From NCBI GenBank assembly GCA_009746045.1, contig RPFO01000079.1:5522161-5586160 (forward strand): 64,000 bases of DNA, in the 5' to 3' direction. Origin of the DNA: Mesostigma viride. Taxonomy: Eukaryota; Streptophyta; Mesostigmatophyceae; Mesostigmatales; Mesostigmataceae. Each line of letters opens with the position of its first letter. Position 1 is the first letter of the stretch. Made by a program: the position numbers and the translations under genes. Under the pieces are notes generated by a model that saw only the letters and a list, made by a program, of their open reading frames with translations, did not search any database and was not told the DNA's origin. Positions 42,772 through 52,626 of this stretch are shown piece after piece.

Positions 42772-44450
42772 ATGGCTATCATTAACAAGAATGTCGCTAA
42801 GAAGCTTAACTTCAACGAGGATGATGACGGGCAGGATCGGCGGATGCCCAAAGACAACAATCAGAAGCCGGCTGGCGATGCGGCCATTTCAAAGAAAAAG
42901 AAGAAAAACAAAAAGAACAACAATGTCTGCCAGGACGAGGGGACGGCGGCTGCAAGGCCGACCGACCTACCCCCCTCCCCTGAGAAGCCGGAGGACGAGA
43001 CGGCTCCCCCCCGGGGGACCGGCTTACCCTCGACTCCGGCGGCTGCAACAGCCGCAACCACGGCTGGAGCAGCCATGGCTGCGGAGCCCTCGGCGGTCAA
43101 CCCCACTGAGGCTCCCCAGTTCGGCCCTCCGTTGCCGACTATTCGGGAGCTCCTGCCCCGTCAGACGGCTTCGGTGGCGCCGGACGGGGCGATCACGTTT
43201 CGCCCCGCCACGTCTGATCTTCGTGTTCCCTTCGCTCAGGGGCACAATCACATCGAGCTTCAGCTTGGGCGACCTTCGTCTCTTCTTCGCAAGAAGAAGG
43301 ACATGGAAAGCATTAAGCTCGCGCGGGTGGTGCGTAGACCCGTGGAGCCCATCGGAGGACAACAAATGTCCGATGATGAGGTCTCCGATACTGCCAGTCT
43401 TCCCGACGGGGAGACTGAGATAACCTTACCCCAGCGCTCCTGGCGGTCGAGCAGGCCGCGCTGGTGGCTAACGAAGAACGCCGAGCGAGGCAGCGAGACC
43501 GGGAGGTCCGTCGAGAGACGGCCTTTCGGCTCGCCGCTAAGCGGCAGGAATACGAGGAGGAGGCCGCCCGTCGCCTGGCAACCCACCAGGCGATGGCGGC
43601 GGCGTACCGCGAGGCAACTCAGCGGCTACGCGACCTTCTCACCAATGCTGATTATCCGATGGAATACTCGGATGGTCAAGACCTGGCCGAGCTTGCTCGG
43701 TCAGCCCATTTTAAAGCTATGTCCTCCCTAACCCAAGCCAGGGTAACGGAGGCCATCTTGGCCAAGCATGGGGTGGTAGCTGAAGCTGCCCCCCCGCCGG
43801 AAACCACCAAGAAACCCTCTCCTCCCCAACCCTTGCAGTACAAGGAGGGCCTGCTGGCCCTGGGCCGAGGAAGGGCAAAGAGCACGGACTGCCCTGTCCG
43901 GGATGCTCTGATCATGGGAGAACCCCTCCCTGACATTCCTACGGATGAGGCTGCCTTTCAGGCTGCCCTCCGGGAGCATGAGGTACGCAAGGAGATGAAG
44001 CGTCTCAGGAGGAGGCAGCGAGGAGAGCGGCGGCAGACACCCCTGCCCGCCCCTCCACCGCTGGGGCTGGACCCAGTGGGGTTACCCGGACCCCCCGGGC
44101 TCCCCCGGGCCACCACGGCCCCCCTCCCCCTCCCCCACCACCCCAGGTTCGCCCTGTGGGTTGGGGCCCCCTCCCCAACCAGGGGGGGTGGCCAGGACCC
44201 CAGGAGGCCCTGGGGGGAGGTGCAGAGGTGCCCAGGCACCCACCAACCTGCTGAGGCCCCCCCAAGGAGCGGGGATGTCCTGGAACAGCTCGCCATTCTC
44301 CAGGCTCAGCTGGCCTCGTTGCAAGACCAGCAGTTAACAGCTAACCAGCTGCAAACTGTCGAGGGCCTGCGCGCCCTGATGTCGCGGTATGAGCGGGGGA
44401 CCATCAACCTGGACCCCACCCGCCTGCAACAAGCAACCGACGCTTCTTGA
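42772..44450 (+). CDS. Copia family B leader region, two frames
   Basis: The first frame starts at ATG 42772 (MAIINKNVAKKLNFNEDDDG). It carries a Lys/Asn-rich stretch (ISKKKKKNKKNNN, possible nuclear or RNA-binding signal), Pro/Ala-rich sequence and a segment GPPLPTIRELLPRQTASVAP. Near 43430 a one-base shift leads to the second frame, an Arg/Glu-rich coiled coil (LATHQAMAAAYREATQRLRD) followed by PADYPMEYSD-like and Pro-rich sequence, ending ATDAS with TGA at 44448. The gag frame overlaps this stop (TTCTTGAGG) in the minus-one frame. Function is unknown; position matches the leaders of families A and C. Confidence 0.6.
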
Positions 44451-45207
44451 GGGCCAACCCCCCTCTCACAGGTGTGTTTAACCCTCATAAAAAGGAATCC
44501 AAAATCAATATTGCTGGCTTGCCTGAGGGTCACACTGTTGAACAAGCTAAGCAATTTGTTTTTGCTCTGGAGTATGGGATGGAAGGTCTTAACCTTAGAC
44601 ATCAGTTTAAGGCTCTCAGGGCCTCCTCCACATTCCATCAATCATCTCCTGCAATTAGAGCATTGATTCAAACCTATCAGGAACGCACCCTGACACCTGA
44701 AGCAGCCATTGAACAGTGGCCTACCTTTATCACTGATCTGAAACAGCTAGTGCTTACCAATAACCACATGGAAGCAGTAGAACGTTTCAACTGGCTTGCT
44801 GCATATAAGGTGAACAAGAATAACCTCTCTGGGGATGCAAAAACATACAGGGTAATGATTGAGAAAGACCTTGAGCTTCTCAAGCTCCAACCAAGGTATC
44901 TCATCCACACCTGGCTAACAAAAGCTAATTTGCAACCTTCTGTCCTGGCTACCCTGCTTACAGGCCTCAAGTCCCTCTGGGACAACTTCAGAGCTGCCAT
45001 GCTCTATATCGAGGAGGCAGTGGACCCCCTGGGTACTGGCAACCCCCAGGCCCAGGACCCCAAGGTCCAGGGTGTCCAAGGCCACAAACGCAAGGGGCAG
45101 GCCAGCCAGGGGGGGCACCCAAGACCCACAAGTCCTCCCACCAAGGGGGCAGTGGCTCTCAGGGGCGTGGCAACACGTGGCACCGTGTGCCCCTGCATGG
45201 CAACCCC

Positions 45208-45238
<31 letters not shown>

Positions 45239-45537
45239 GGTCCCAGCAGGGCAACAATAACAACAGGTCCCAACAGGGCCAAAACAACAACAACAACAGG
45301 TCCCAGCAGGGCCAGAACCGGTCCCAGCAGGGAAACAACAACAACAACAACAACAACCAACCTGGAAACCCTGGCCATAAGGTGCCTGAGGTGCTTCCAG
45401 AGGGCACGCACGGCACAACTGCCCCAACAACGACTCCCTGGCCAACGTGGATCTCTGCCCGGGTTGCTGGCACGCACGTCATCCCCTGGGACCTCCAGGC
45501 AGCCGTTGCAACAGGCCTCGCTACCAAATCAATGTGA
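44447..45537 (+). CDS. Copia family B gag: capsid, Asn/Gln-rich linker, zinc knuckle
   Basis: The capsid part begins near RANPPLTGVFNPHKKE and contains LPEGHTVEQAKQFVFALEY, FKALRASSTFHQSSPAIRAL and LQPSVLATLLTGLKSLWDNF. It matches the family A capsid at 3217-2519 along its length. The linker is coded by CAA/AAC repeats (45206-45360), read as poly-Thr, poly-Asn or poly-Gln depending on frame. The zinc knuckle begins CLRCFQR at 45385 or so and finishes HARHNC in another frame, so the frame change to pol falls inside the knuckle. A second Cys/His cluster follows (LCPGCWHARH). Confidence 0.75.
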
Positions 45538-45539
45538 GT

Positions 45540-46886
45540 TCTCTCACCTTGTACTCTGAGGATGATGATCTCATTACCATTGGGGATGGCAACCAGGGCA
45601 TAATTGATTTTGAGGCAGCAACCTTACTGTCCTCCCAACACCCTGTTCTGGAACCTTACATAAAAGCACTAACCCCTACTGTTGACAACTCCATAGATAT
45701 CAAGGAGCTTGCTCATCAGCTGCACCTAGCCATGGGTCATGAAACAGTGGCTGAGGAACTGGCCAGACGGCTGGGGGGTAGTAGCATGGGAAAACAACTC
45801 AGGAATGCAGTAAAACTGGCTAGACAACACTGTCAAGAATGTCAGTTCAATAGCCCCAAACCTCAAAAATGGCATACTGCAACTCCTTCCACCAATAGGG
45901 GCATGATAGTGGGGGATGTGATGCACATCAACAAAGATGTCCAACCCTACCTGATCCTAAAAGACTCATGGTCCAGGTTCACAGTAATGGAACCCCTACC
46001 TGGCATGTCTGCAGGGCAGCTACGTGTTGCACTCATGATTGCTTTACCCAGATTCTACCCAGTTGACAGAATTTTGCTTGATCAACAATTTTCTTGTCTG
46101 ACTGACCTGGAAGGGTGTGAAGCAATAGAGATTGCTGGGCTGGAAGATCATGAGGGTCAGGGGGTCATTGAAAGAACCATCAGATCTGTCAAAACCCTAC
46201 TAGCCAAAAATCCTTCCAAGGATGCTACTTCAGGGGTCTATTGTGACAGGGCACTCTGGTGTCATGAAATGTGCACAACCCTAAACATGAGACCTGTCTT
46301 GCATGCCACGTGGGGTGAAGTAATCCCAGCAGGCCTGCAGGCAGGTGTATATCCCCCAGAGGTGATAGCACTGTACAACACTGCACGTGCACAAACCTCA
46401 GCAAAACTGGCAGAAAAAGATAAAACCCATTCCAGGCCAGTATTCCAAAAAGGTGATCAAGTTCTCTATTACAAGGAAAACAGCTTTGGTAAGGTTGGAA
46501 CTTGGCTAGGTCCAGTTACCATCCGTGGATTTACCAAAAACAGCAAGACCGTGGAGGTCAAGCACAATATCAATGGGAAGCGTCACAGGGTGAGCTGTCA
46601 TAGAATTAAGAAGTATTATTCTCCCATGGCAGACGTGCCTGGGGAAGAGTCTTTAAGCATGGACTCACTACTTCTATCTGGCAACTCCAGCATGCCCAGC
46701 AGTAGCTCTGAGCCACCAATTACTGCTGTTGACAGCACCACAGCACCCTCTGTGAACCCTTCCACCCTCAGTGAAGCCAGGCCCACTTCACAACCTGGGG
46801 ATTGCTTAACCAGGCACGAGGTAGCTGGGTTGGAAGCATTAGCTCAGCCCCAAGGCACCAAATTGTCTGCCAACCTCCCGCTCTGA
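45540..46886 (+). CDS. Copia family B integrase
   Basis: The frame (open from 45447) includes the zinc domain ELAHQLHLAMGHETVAEE with QHCQEC, a complete HHCC site. The catalytic core has DVMHINKD, LLDQQFSCLTDLEG and DHEGQGVIERTIRSVKTL, supplying Asp, Asp and Glu. The C-terminal part (KGDQVLYYKENSFGKVGTWL, then HRVSCHRIKKYY) resembles the SH3-like end of retroviral integrases. The frame ends LSANLPL at TGA 46884-46886. The next ORF overlaps by a one-base shift (CTCTGAGG). No protease lies between the zinc knuckle and the integrase; only about 70 residues separate them. Confidence 0.85.
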   Translation, partial: SLTLYSEDDDLITIGDGNQGIIDFEAATLLSSQHPVLEPYIKALTPTVDNSIDIKELAHQLHLAMGHETVAEELARRLGGSSMGKQLRNAVKLARQHCQECQFNSPKPQKWHTATPSTNRGMIVGDVMHINKDVQPYLILKDSWSRFTVMEPLPGMSAGQLRVALMIALPRFYPVDRILLDQQFSCLTDLEGCEAIEIAGLEDHEGQGVIERTIRSVKTLLAKNPSKDATSGVYCDRALWCHEMCTTLNMRPVLHATWGEVIPAGLQAGVYPPEVIALYNTARAQTSAKLAEKDKTHSRPVFQKGDQVLYYKENSFGKVGTWLGPVTIRGFTKNSKTVEVKHNINGKRHRVSCHRIKKYYSPMADVPGEESLSMDSLLLSGNSSMPSSSSEPPITAVDSTTAPSVNPSTLSEARPTSQPGDCLTRHEVAGLEALAQPQGTKLSANLPL

Positions 46887-46893
46887 GGTCAAA

Positions 46894-48330
46894 TTGGCAG
46901 TCGCCTTGCAAGCATTACACAGGTCACATAAGCAACAAGCTGCTGTGGCCGCAGGGTTGGCAAAAGTCTCAGCTGTGTGCACTAGTCAGGACCCCTGGAC
47001 CCTGGCAATAGACACTCAGGCACAGGTCAGTGTGATCAGTGCACAAGCCATCCCTGGTCTTGAGATTGCACCTTCATTTTGGGCACGGGTGCAGGATTTC
47101 TCAGGCCAAAGCTCACTGGATGTAGTGGGACAAGTGATGCTCCCTATACTTGGTATTCAGACACCCTTCCAGGTGGTGGAGGGGTACTCTGGTAACACCT
47201 TGTTGGGGGAACCTTTTGTATCCTATCCTGGGGTGCTTATCTCAGCTAATGAGCTCAGTGTCACAGGGGTGGGTGCAGTTCCTCTGGACCACTTTAAAAT
47301 CCCTCTCTCCAGTATTGTCCCTGGTATGGATGCTGTCATCAAGGCAGTCAACACTCAGTATGCACCAGGGGAGATCCCTGATCTGGACAAGTTAGTGCAC
47401 AGCCAGTTCCTCCATCCCTCAGCCTTTGGGCTGGGTAAGTGGGACATAGCCATGCACTCACCCCACCAAATCTCCCACGTCATACAAGAATGCAAAACAC
47501 AAAAAGGGTTTACCAAGTGGCTGATGGCCATTGTCCACCAAGCCAGGCAGGAATGGGTCCTGCCCAACCCCAAAAACCCTCAATACAAACCGCCTGTCAC
47601 CCCTTCATGGGACGTGCCAGAGGGAGCCAAAAAGCTCAGATTAAAATTTGTTCTCAAACAAAAACCACAAAAAGTGGGCTCCCCAATCTTCCATGCCAGA
47701 CCATGTGTCACAGAATTAAAGGGGACATCCACACTGCCAAAAGGGGAAACATACACACCTGGGCTGCAACAAACCTCACTCAGGATCATGCTCTCCCTAT
47801 TCCTCCACAACCTCAATGCAGGCCAAGACTATGTCTGCAAAGCCACTGATATTAAAAGGGCCTTCCTCAGGGGGGACCCAGAAAAGGCTGAATCTGTGTG
47901 GAAAGGGAAGGTGTACGTGGTAGACACCCCAGCTGTGTGGAAACCTTACATTGATGAGCCCCACCTTATCATCAACATTGGGGTGGAAGGGCTTGTCAGT
48001 GCCCCAAAAATTTTCAGAGACTCAGCAGAGGAAGTATTCAAAAAGCTCAAGGCCACGTATGATGACCTGGACCCATGCTTTTTTGTTGTACCCACCCCCT
48101 CTGGACTGCTGTTCTTTGTGTGGCATGGAGATGACCAACTCATTTGTGGGCCTAGAGCTGAGGTGGAAACCTTTATTCAGCAGGTCCAGGAATCATATGA
48201 GATTGGCAAACAGGTGGAATTGAGCACAACCCCCATCCAGTTCTGTGGCATCATGTTGCAGCTGCACAGGCAGCCAGATCAATGGGTCTGCTCTCTCTCT
48301 CCTCCTGCAGAATATATCAAGATTGTCTAG
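46894..48330 (+). CDS. Copia family B protease-like domain and reverse transcriptase
   Basis: Residues about 35-150 are retropepsin-like: LAIDTQAQVSVISAQAIPG at the active site, SLDVVGQVMLPILGIQTPFQ in the body and NTLLGEPFVSYPGV at the end. The Gly of the usual DTG is Gln. RT follows: LRLKFVLKQKPQKVGSPIFH, then LQQTSLRIMLSLFLHNLNAG, the first catalytic Asp in CKATDIKRAFLRG, and LLFFVWHGDDQLICG with the catalytic Asp pair (WHGDD in place of the usual YVDD). The frame stops at 48330 in the RT thumb. So the order is integrase, protease-like, RT, as in the family C copy at 34-36 kb. Confidence 0.8.
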   Translation: MAVALQALHRSHKQQAAVAAGLAKVSAVCTSQDPWTLAIDTQAQVSVISAQAIPGLEIAPSFWARVQDFSGQSSLDVVGQVMLPILGIQTPFQVVEGYSGNTLLGEPFVSYPGVLISANELSVTGVGAVPLDHFKIPLSSIVPGMDAVIKAVNTQYAPGEIPDLDKLVHSQFLHPSAFGLGKWDIAMHSPHQISHVIQECKTQKGFTKWLMAIVHQARQEWVLPNPKNPQYKPPVTPSWDVPEGAKKLRLKFVLKQKPQKVGSPIFHARPCVTELKGTSTLPKGETYTPGLQQTSLRIMLSLFLHNLNAGQDYVCKATDIKRAFLRGDPEKAESVWKGKVYVVDTPAVWKPYIDEPHLIINIGVEGLVSAPKIFRDSAEEVFKKLKATYDDLDPCFFVVPTPSGLLFFVWHGDDQLICGPRAEVETFIQQVQESYEIGKQVELSTTPIQFCGIMLQLHRQPDQWVCSLSPPAEYIKIV

Positions 48331-49048
48331 ATCTGCTGCATCACACTGCCTCCCCTTACACATGTGTGCCACTGTTCAGGGCAAACTGGGGTGGTGGTCA
48401 GCCATCTGTGGGGCTCCCTTAGCTGTCATCAGCAGGGTCACCCATGATGTTCTAGTCAAATCAAATGCAGTCACATCAGGAAGTTGATCCATGACTGCCC
48501 CCCCTCATCCTCCATGGCCTGAATCTGATGGAAGACATCCACATCCAAGTGTCATGGACAGCTCCATGGAGAGCAGAACAATCAATCAGATGGGGGCACG
48601 GGAATCAGGGCTGTTTTTTCTCACCAACAGGTCAGATTACATGTCCCTCACTTCCTGGTACAGCAGGCTACACCGCAGAAAACCTGGCAGCAGCAACTCA
48701 GCTGAATGTCGTGCTGTGGTGTCTGCTGCATTGCATGCTCGTTCCCTGCAGCACATGCTCACCTGGCTACAAACCCAGGCAGGCAGCACATGCAATGTCA
48801 TCTCACATCTCTATACTGACAGCCAATCTGTGATCAGTTTTCTAACCAAGAAATCTGTTCTGCTGCTGTCCACACTGACTGGATTGGGTGATCCTCAAAC
48901 AGGAGGCCACCTATTTTTCCAGCTGGACTCATGTGGATGATGAGGACAACCCAGCAGACGCTCTAACGAAGCTGCGGGATGCTGCTGGCCAACAGTACCA
49001 GCTCCTCTTTCAGAACATGAACCCCTATGATATCAGAGTCAGTGTTTG
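48331..49048 (+). pseudogene. Copia family B RT end and RNase H (frameshifted)
   Basis: RT end sequence continues in another frame (SRSAASHCLPLHMCATVQGK). RNase H follows in a third frame (48491-48940) with AECRAVVSAALHARSLQHML and LYTDSQSVISFL, holding the Glu and an Asp of the active site. The conserved copia tail DNPADALTKLRDAAGQQY lies in yet another frame ending at TGA 49046-49048. At least three frame changes occur in 700 bp. Confidence 0.7.
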
Positions 49049-49414
49049 AATAAATGACTGGCCATAGCACAGTACACAACCACCACACCCCCTTACCACA
49101 GCGATAGCTGCTGGGCGCCATAAAATTCAACACATTCGTTGTGGGGTGTGAGTGCTGGCTAGGTCAGATTTGTATCCATTTGCAGCTTGAGGACACAAGC
49201 TTTGTATCCATTTACTTAATCAGTACTGGCCAAACCAGCCAGCTGTGTACACCTTATTTAATGTGCAATATAACACCTGGCCAGAACAGCCAGCTGTAAC
49301 CAACCTGGCTCAACCAGCCATGTCTCTTTTGTACCCCTAATCAACTTAAAAACAATAACAATAATGTTGGGGGTGCAGACCTGCATTAAGAAATAAATAA
49401 TAAAACAATACTGG
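49049..49414 (+). other. 3' untranslated region of copia family B
   Basis: There is no coding block. A short diverged repeat, CTGGCCA(A/G)AACAGCCAGCTGT, occurs about three times (49220-49320). The last bases before the LTR (AATAATAAAACAATACTGG) stand where a polypurine tract is expected; they are A-rich but not a pure purine run. Confidence 0.5.
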
Positions 49415-49898
49415 AGTTAGTCTCCATGCTTTGCTGTAGACTAAGTCTCAAAGGCATTGTGAATACAACGTATGAATAAGCCTTGTAAACCTACGTTGGT
49501 ATGTGAATATAAATACCACGTGGGCTATGCAGATAGGAATGCTAGTCGAGTCGCATACGTTTCCCTAGATAGGTACTTTGGGTACTGGGGTACGTGACAG
49601 ATGTCAGTACCCAGTATACGTAGTGTCCTGTCATTGGACGGTACTAGAGTATCCTAGATAGGGACCGTACTGCAGCGTGCATTGATCTCATGTGATCACA
49701 CGATGCAGTGACTAGACTGCTACCTGTCATCGTGCGGCCTCGGGCCAACGGTCTGCACCCAACGGTCACTGGCGGCGCAGCCAGTGAGAGGAACGTTGAT
49801 AAAGGGTAAACCTATTTTCTAATAAGCCAAGCAATTCATTGCTCTCAGCACTCTGTGTTCTCAAGCATTGTACCAAGTCGGTCGTTCGTATTCTAACT
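49415..49898 (+). repeat. 3' LTR of copia family B
   Basis: 484 bp, same as the 5' LTR apart from CAT inserted near 49689. It ends CTAACT at 49898 and is followed by the target duplication CAGCT. Confidence 0.95.
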
Positions 49899-49903
49899 CA
49901 GCT

Positions 49904-50673
49904 GGCTATGCGCAAGCGGGTGACTGAAGCCGTTGTCACCATTCCTCAGATGGCCAGCCATGGCCTCACTTTGGTGCAACCGGGTGTCTCGGAGGCCCAA
50001 GGTAATTTTTCTGCTGCAATCTTACCGCAGGCCCCTGATTTTGCCAAGGGTGCGGTAGTGTTGGAACTGTTTGCGGGGATCGGAGGGGGCATTGCAGGCT
50101 TTTTGGCCGCAGGCGGCGTGTGCCGTAAACTCATCGCGGTAGAGCCATCGCACAAGGCGCGTCAGGTGTACTTCAGTCACTGTAGCGTGTTGTCGCGAGA
50201 GTACGTATCCCGCGCAGTTTCCGCCATCAGCATGGCGTGACCCGTTTGGGGAATGTCCTCAAGATATCCGAGCCATCGGTGAGGTGCAGGTGCAGCAGTT
50301 GTTGCGCAGGCATCATGCCATCGACTTGGTAATTGCGGGTTGGGAGTGCCAGGGCCTGAGCCATGCAGGCAGGGCAAGGGCGGGGGCTATAGCCGATCCG
50401 CGTAGCGCACTGTTCTGGGAACTGTTGCGTGTGGTGGGACTGTTGCAGTGGCGTCAGCCCGGCCCATCCGCCTGCGTATCTGTTTGAGAACGTTGTGGCG
50501 GGTGACAGCCCACATCAGGCGGTGCGGGAGGACTGGGCTAAAATCGTGGCACTTCTGGGGGAGCCCATCGTGTGTGACAACGCAGGGCTGGGTGGGCTCA
50601 CTCATCGTTTGCGTGCCTAGCTATTGGACCAACGTGGCGTGTGCGACCGGTGTGCAGGCGGTCTTGGGGGCCG
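49904..50673 (+). pseudogene. C5-cytosine DNA methyltransferase domain within a gypsy element (frameshifted)
   Basis: C5 methyltransferases transfer a methyl group from S-adenosylmethionine to cytosine in DNA. Motif I is ELFAGIGGGIAGFLAAGG (50067 on), followed by the expected acidic residue in LIAVEPSHKARQVY. Motif IV is VIAGWECQGLSHAGRA with the catalytic Cys at 50347-50349; the usual Pro before it is Glu. DPRSALFWELLRVV follows, as in the family. Motif VI is YLFENVVAG (about 50482) and motif VIII HRLR then YWTN (50603-50632). Frames change near 50190-50235, 50455 and 50615. When the copia insertion is ignored, the frame enters from the protease linker at CAGCT. A LINE interrupts it at 50673; the same frame resumes after 52764 (VARQHPSVSAEVALPSHLV), probably the target-recognition part. 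The domain is not intact as read. Confidence 0.85.
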
Positions 50674-51081
50674 TAATTAATTAATTAATAAGCACGTCAC
50701 TGCGTCACGTGGGTGCCAATACAGAGTAAAGGAACCTTCAACCCTATATACACAGCGAGAAGGAGGGAGGGCGCCCTAGCTTCTCTCACTGCCGCAGGTG
50801 GGCTGCCAGGCCACAGAGCGCTCTCTCCACGGCATCGGGCGCAACACTGTGGGTGCAATACAACCAGTGCAATACCATAGGTAGGCTGACGCATAGCTTA
50901 TGCTACAAATGTGAGGTGGGCTCAAGACGTCGGCTAATTAAGGCGCAAGCTGATGGCCACAAGGTGCCAGAGCTAATTGAAGGTACTATAACGCTGTGCG
51001 CTAATATCGTTTCAAGTGCTGTAATGCCTATAAGCTATCCCATCATTGATTGCCCCCATCTAGACAACGAGCTGGAGTGCT

Positions 51082-52561
51082 CTATCCCGGGGAAGCCCGG
51101 GGGGGCTTCCACAGTTTCTTGTTGACATAGAGGTCCCCGCCCCGCCAGTACACTTGGGGCTTCTCGGGGTTGGTCTTGTGGCGGATGTAGTCGGGCCACT
51201 GCTGATTGCGGCGTTGCTGCTGCTGGGCTGGCGTCAGGTCGTCGTCAAGCGACCAGGAGGTGTCCACTAGCTTCTTGCGGCGAGAGAGGAACCGAACTCG
51301 GGCTGCATGTGATGTCGCTGAAGGTGAGGACCACTGGAGGGGGCCCAGCCTTGGCCCGTGGATGGGGCAGGCGGTAGGCGCCCTGCAGTATCGCACCTAG
51401 CTGGCAGCTGCATGCACGCCAAGAGCTGACAGTTTCTTCAGCTCGTCGAGAAGAGAGTCTGGGGTCTCCTCCGGCAGCATGTCGAAGCGCCTGAGGATGA
51501 CCCGGCAGCGGCGACGGTCGCGGTCAGCGGCCTCGCGGCGCGTGTCTTCCAGCTCCTGGAGCTTGGTGGTGATGGCGGTCGTGGTAGACTGATGCCTGGC
51601 TCTTGAGCAGGTCCGCCCAGGAGGCGCGAGTCGAGGGGTCATCGCTAGCCCTACCAGCAGGTTGGGCGGCGATGGTGGCCGTTCGCTCGGCGATCTCGGG
51701 GACCTGCGTGGCCAGGGCGTCTACCTTGGCAGCAACTGCCTCAAGTTTCACGGTGCCTTGGCCGACTCGGCCTTCCACCTGGTTAAGGCGGGTGGTCACA
51801 GTGGCTGTGGCCTCGGAAACTTTGGTGGCAATGTGCTCTTGCGTAGCAGTAAACTGAGGCTGGAGCTTAAGTGCAACTCTGGCTTCAATGTTGTTGACCT
51901 AATTGGCCGAGAGAGTGTTGAGTGGGCCGTCAGGCGCGTTCAGGGCGGCGAGCTGCTCAGCCATCGGCGCCAGCTGCTCCGCCACTGACTGCAGCTCGGA
52001 TGGAGTCCGTGCTGGGGGAGGTGCCGCTCTGCGGGGATGCTGCAGCTGCTGTGGCTGCCCGTCTGCGCTCATGCAGGAGGCTCCTGAGGCCAGCGTAGCC
52101 AATCTGGGTGATGCATCCTGGGCGTCGCAGCGCAGGTAGCTGCACATGATGACTACCTTCAAGTACGCCTCCGGTTCTTGAAGCAGCCATTCCCAGGCGG
52201 GCTTGGTGACCTTGTCGCCAGGGGTAGGCAGGAAAAGTTCGTCATGGCGGGCCAGGAACTTGATAACATCGTCACATTGTTCCTTCGTGAGCGTAAAGAT
52301 TTCCAAGATGCAAAAATCCCGCTGGCCGGCGCCGAAGCGGCGGACGTCCCATTTGGTATGGGAAGTTCGGGTTTTCTTGGGAATGGGCGACGAATTTGGC
52401 GTAGAGCACTGCGTCGAGGGAGGCAGACCGTGGGGGAGAGCTTCGATCAGCGCGAAAAGGTTGGCGTCCGCAGGAGTTGATGTCGCACGTGCTGCTGTCG
52501 ACGGGAATGCCGACGACAGCTCAAAATGTTTGTCAAGGCTGCGTTTTGGTGGCATTTGCAA
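51082..52561 (-). pseudogene. LINE ORF1 protein (copy 1), broken
   Basis: It starts MQMPPKRSLDKHFELSSAFP at 52561 or 52555. The first frame (220 residues) ends NTLSAN at TAG 51899. A coiled coil continues in the same frame (VEGRVGQGTVKLEAVAAKVD), then after a shift DRDRRRCRVILRRFDMLPEE, another TAG near 51397, and finally FLSRRKKLVDTSWSLDDDLT with YWRGGDLYVNKK. The last block is the conserved end of LINE ORF1 RNA-binding proteins (a basic helix, DDLTPAQQQQRR and a WRG motif). Both TAG codons stand where CAG would fit, and both recur in copy 2. Confidence 0.7.
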
Positions 52562-52597
52562 AATACTGCGTTACAGCCGTAACCGATTATTATACTA

Positions 52598-52626
52598 GCA
52601 GATGCGTCTTGAAAAGACGCATCTGC
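52598..52626 (-). promoter_or_regulatory. Conserved hairpin in LINE 5' leader
   Basis: GCAGATGCGTCTT and AAGACGCATCTGC are perfect 13-bp complements around a GAA loop. It lies about 40 bp upstream of ORF1. The same hairpin is at 62404-62431 in copy 2, and a reduced version (CGTC...AAAAGACG) stands near 60391 in the leader of the neighbouring full LINE. Confidence 0.7.

Larger units (their letters stand above)
42273..49898 (+). mobile_element. Near-complete Ty1/copia element (family B), 7.6 kb
   Basis: The element has a 481-bp 5' LTR and a 484-bp 3' LTR, both AGTTAG...CTAACT, and is flanked by CAGCT target duplications (42268-42272 and 49899-49903). It contains leader ORFs, gag, integrase, a protease-like domain, RT and RNase H, in that order on the plus strand. 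The two LTRs differ by eye only by a 3-bp indel (GATCTGTGATC versus GATCTCATGTGATC), so insertion was recent. It sits inside the gypsy element between protease and methyltransferase. Its ORFs nevertheless change frame at several points. Confidence 0.93.

Noticed and set aside
51082-52561. TAG read as glutamine (both ORF1 stops stand where CAG would fit, in both copies)
   Set aside because: TAG ends the host gene at a sensible place, and other TAGs in the leaders replace GAG. The shared stops are explained by common descent of the two copies.
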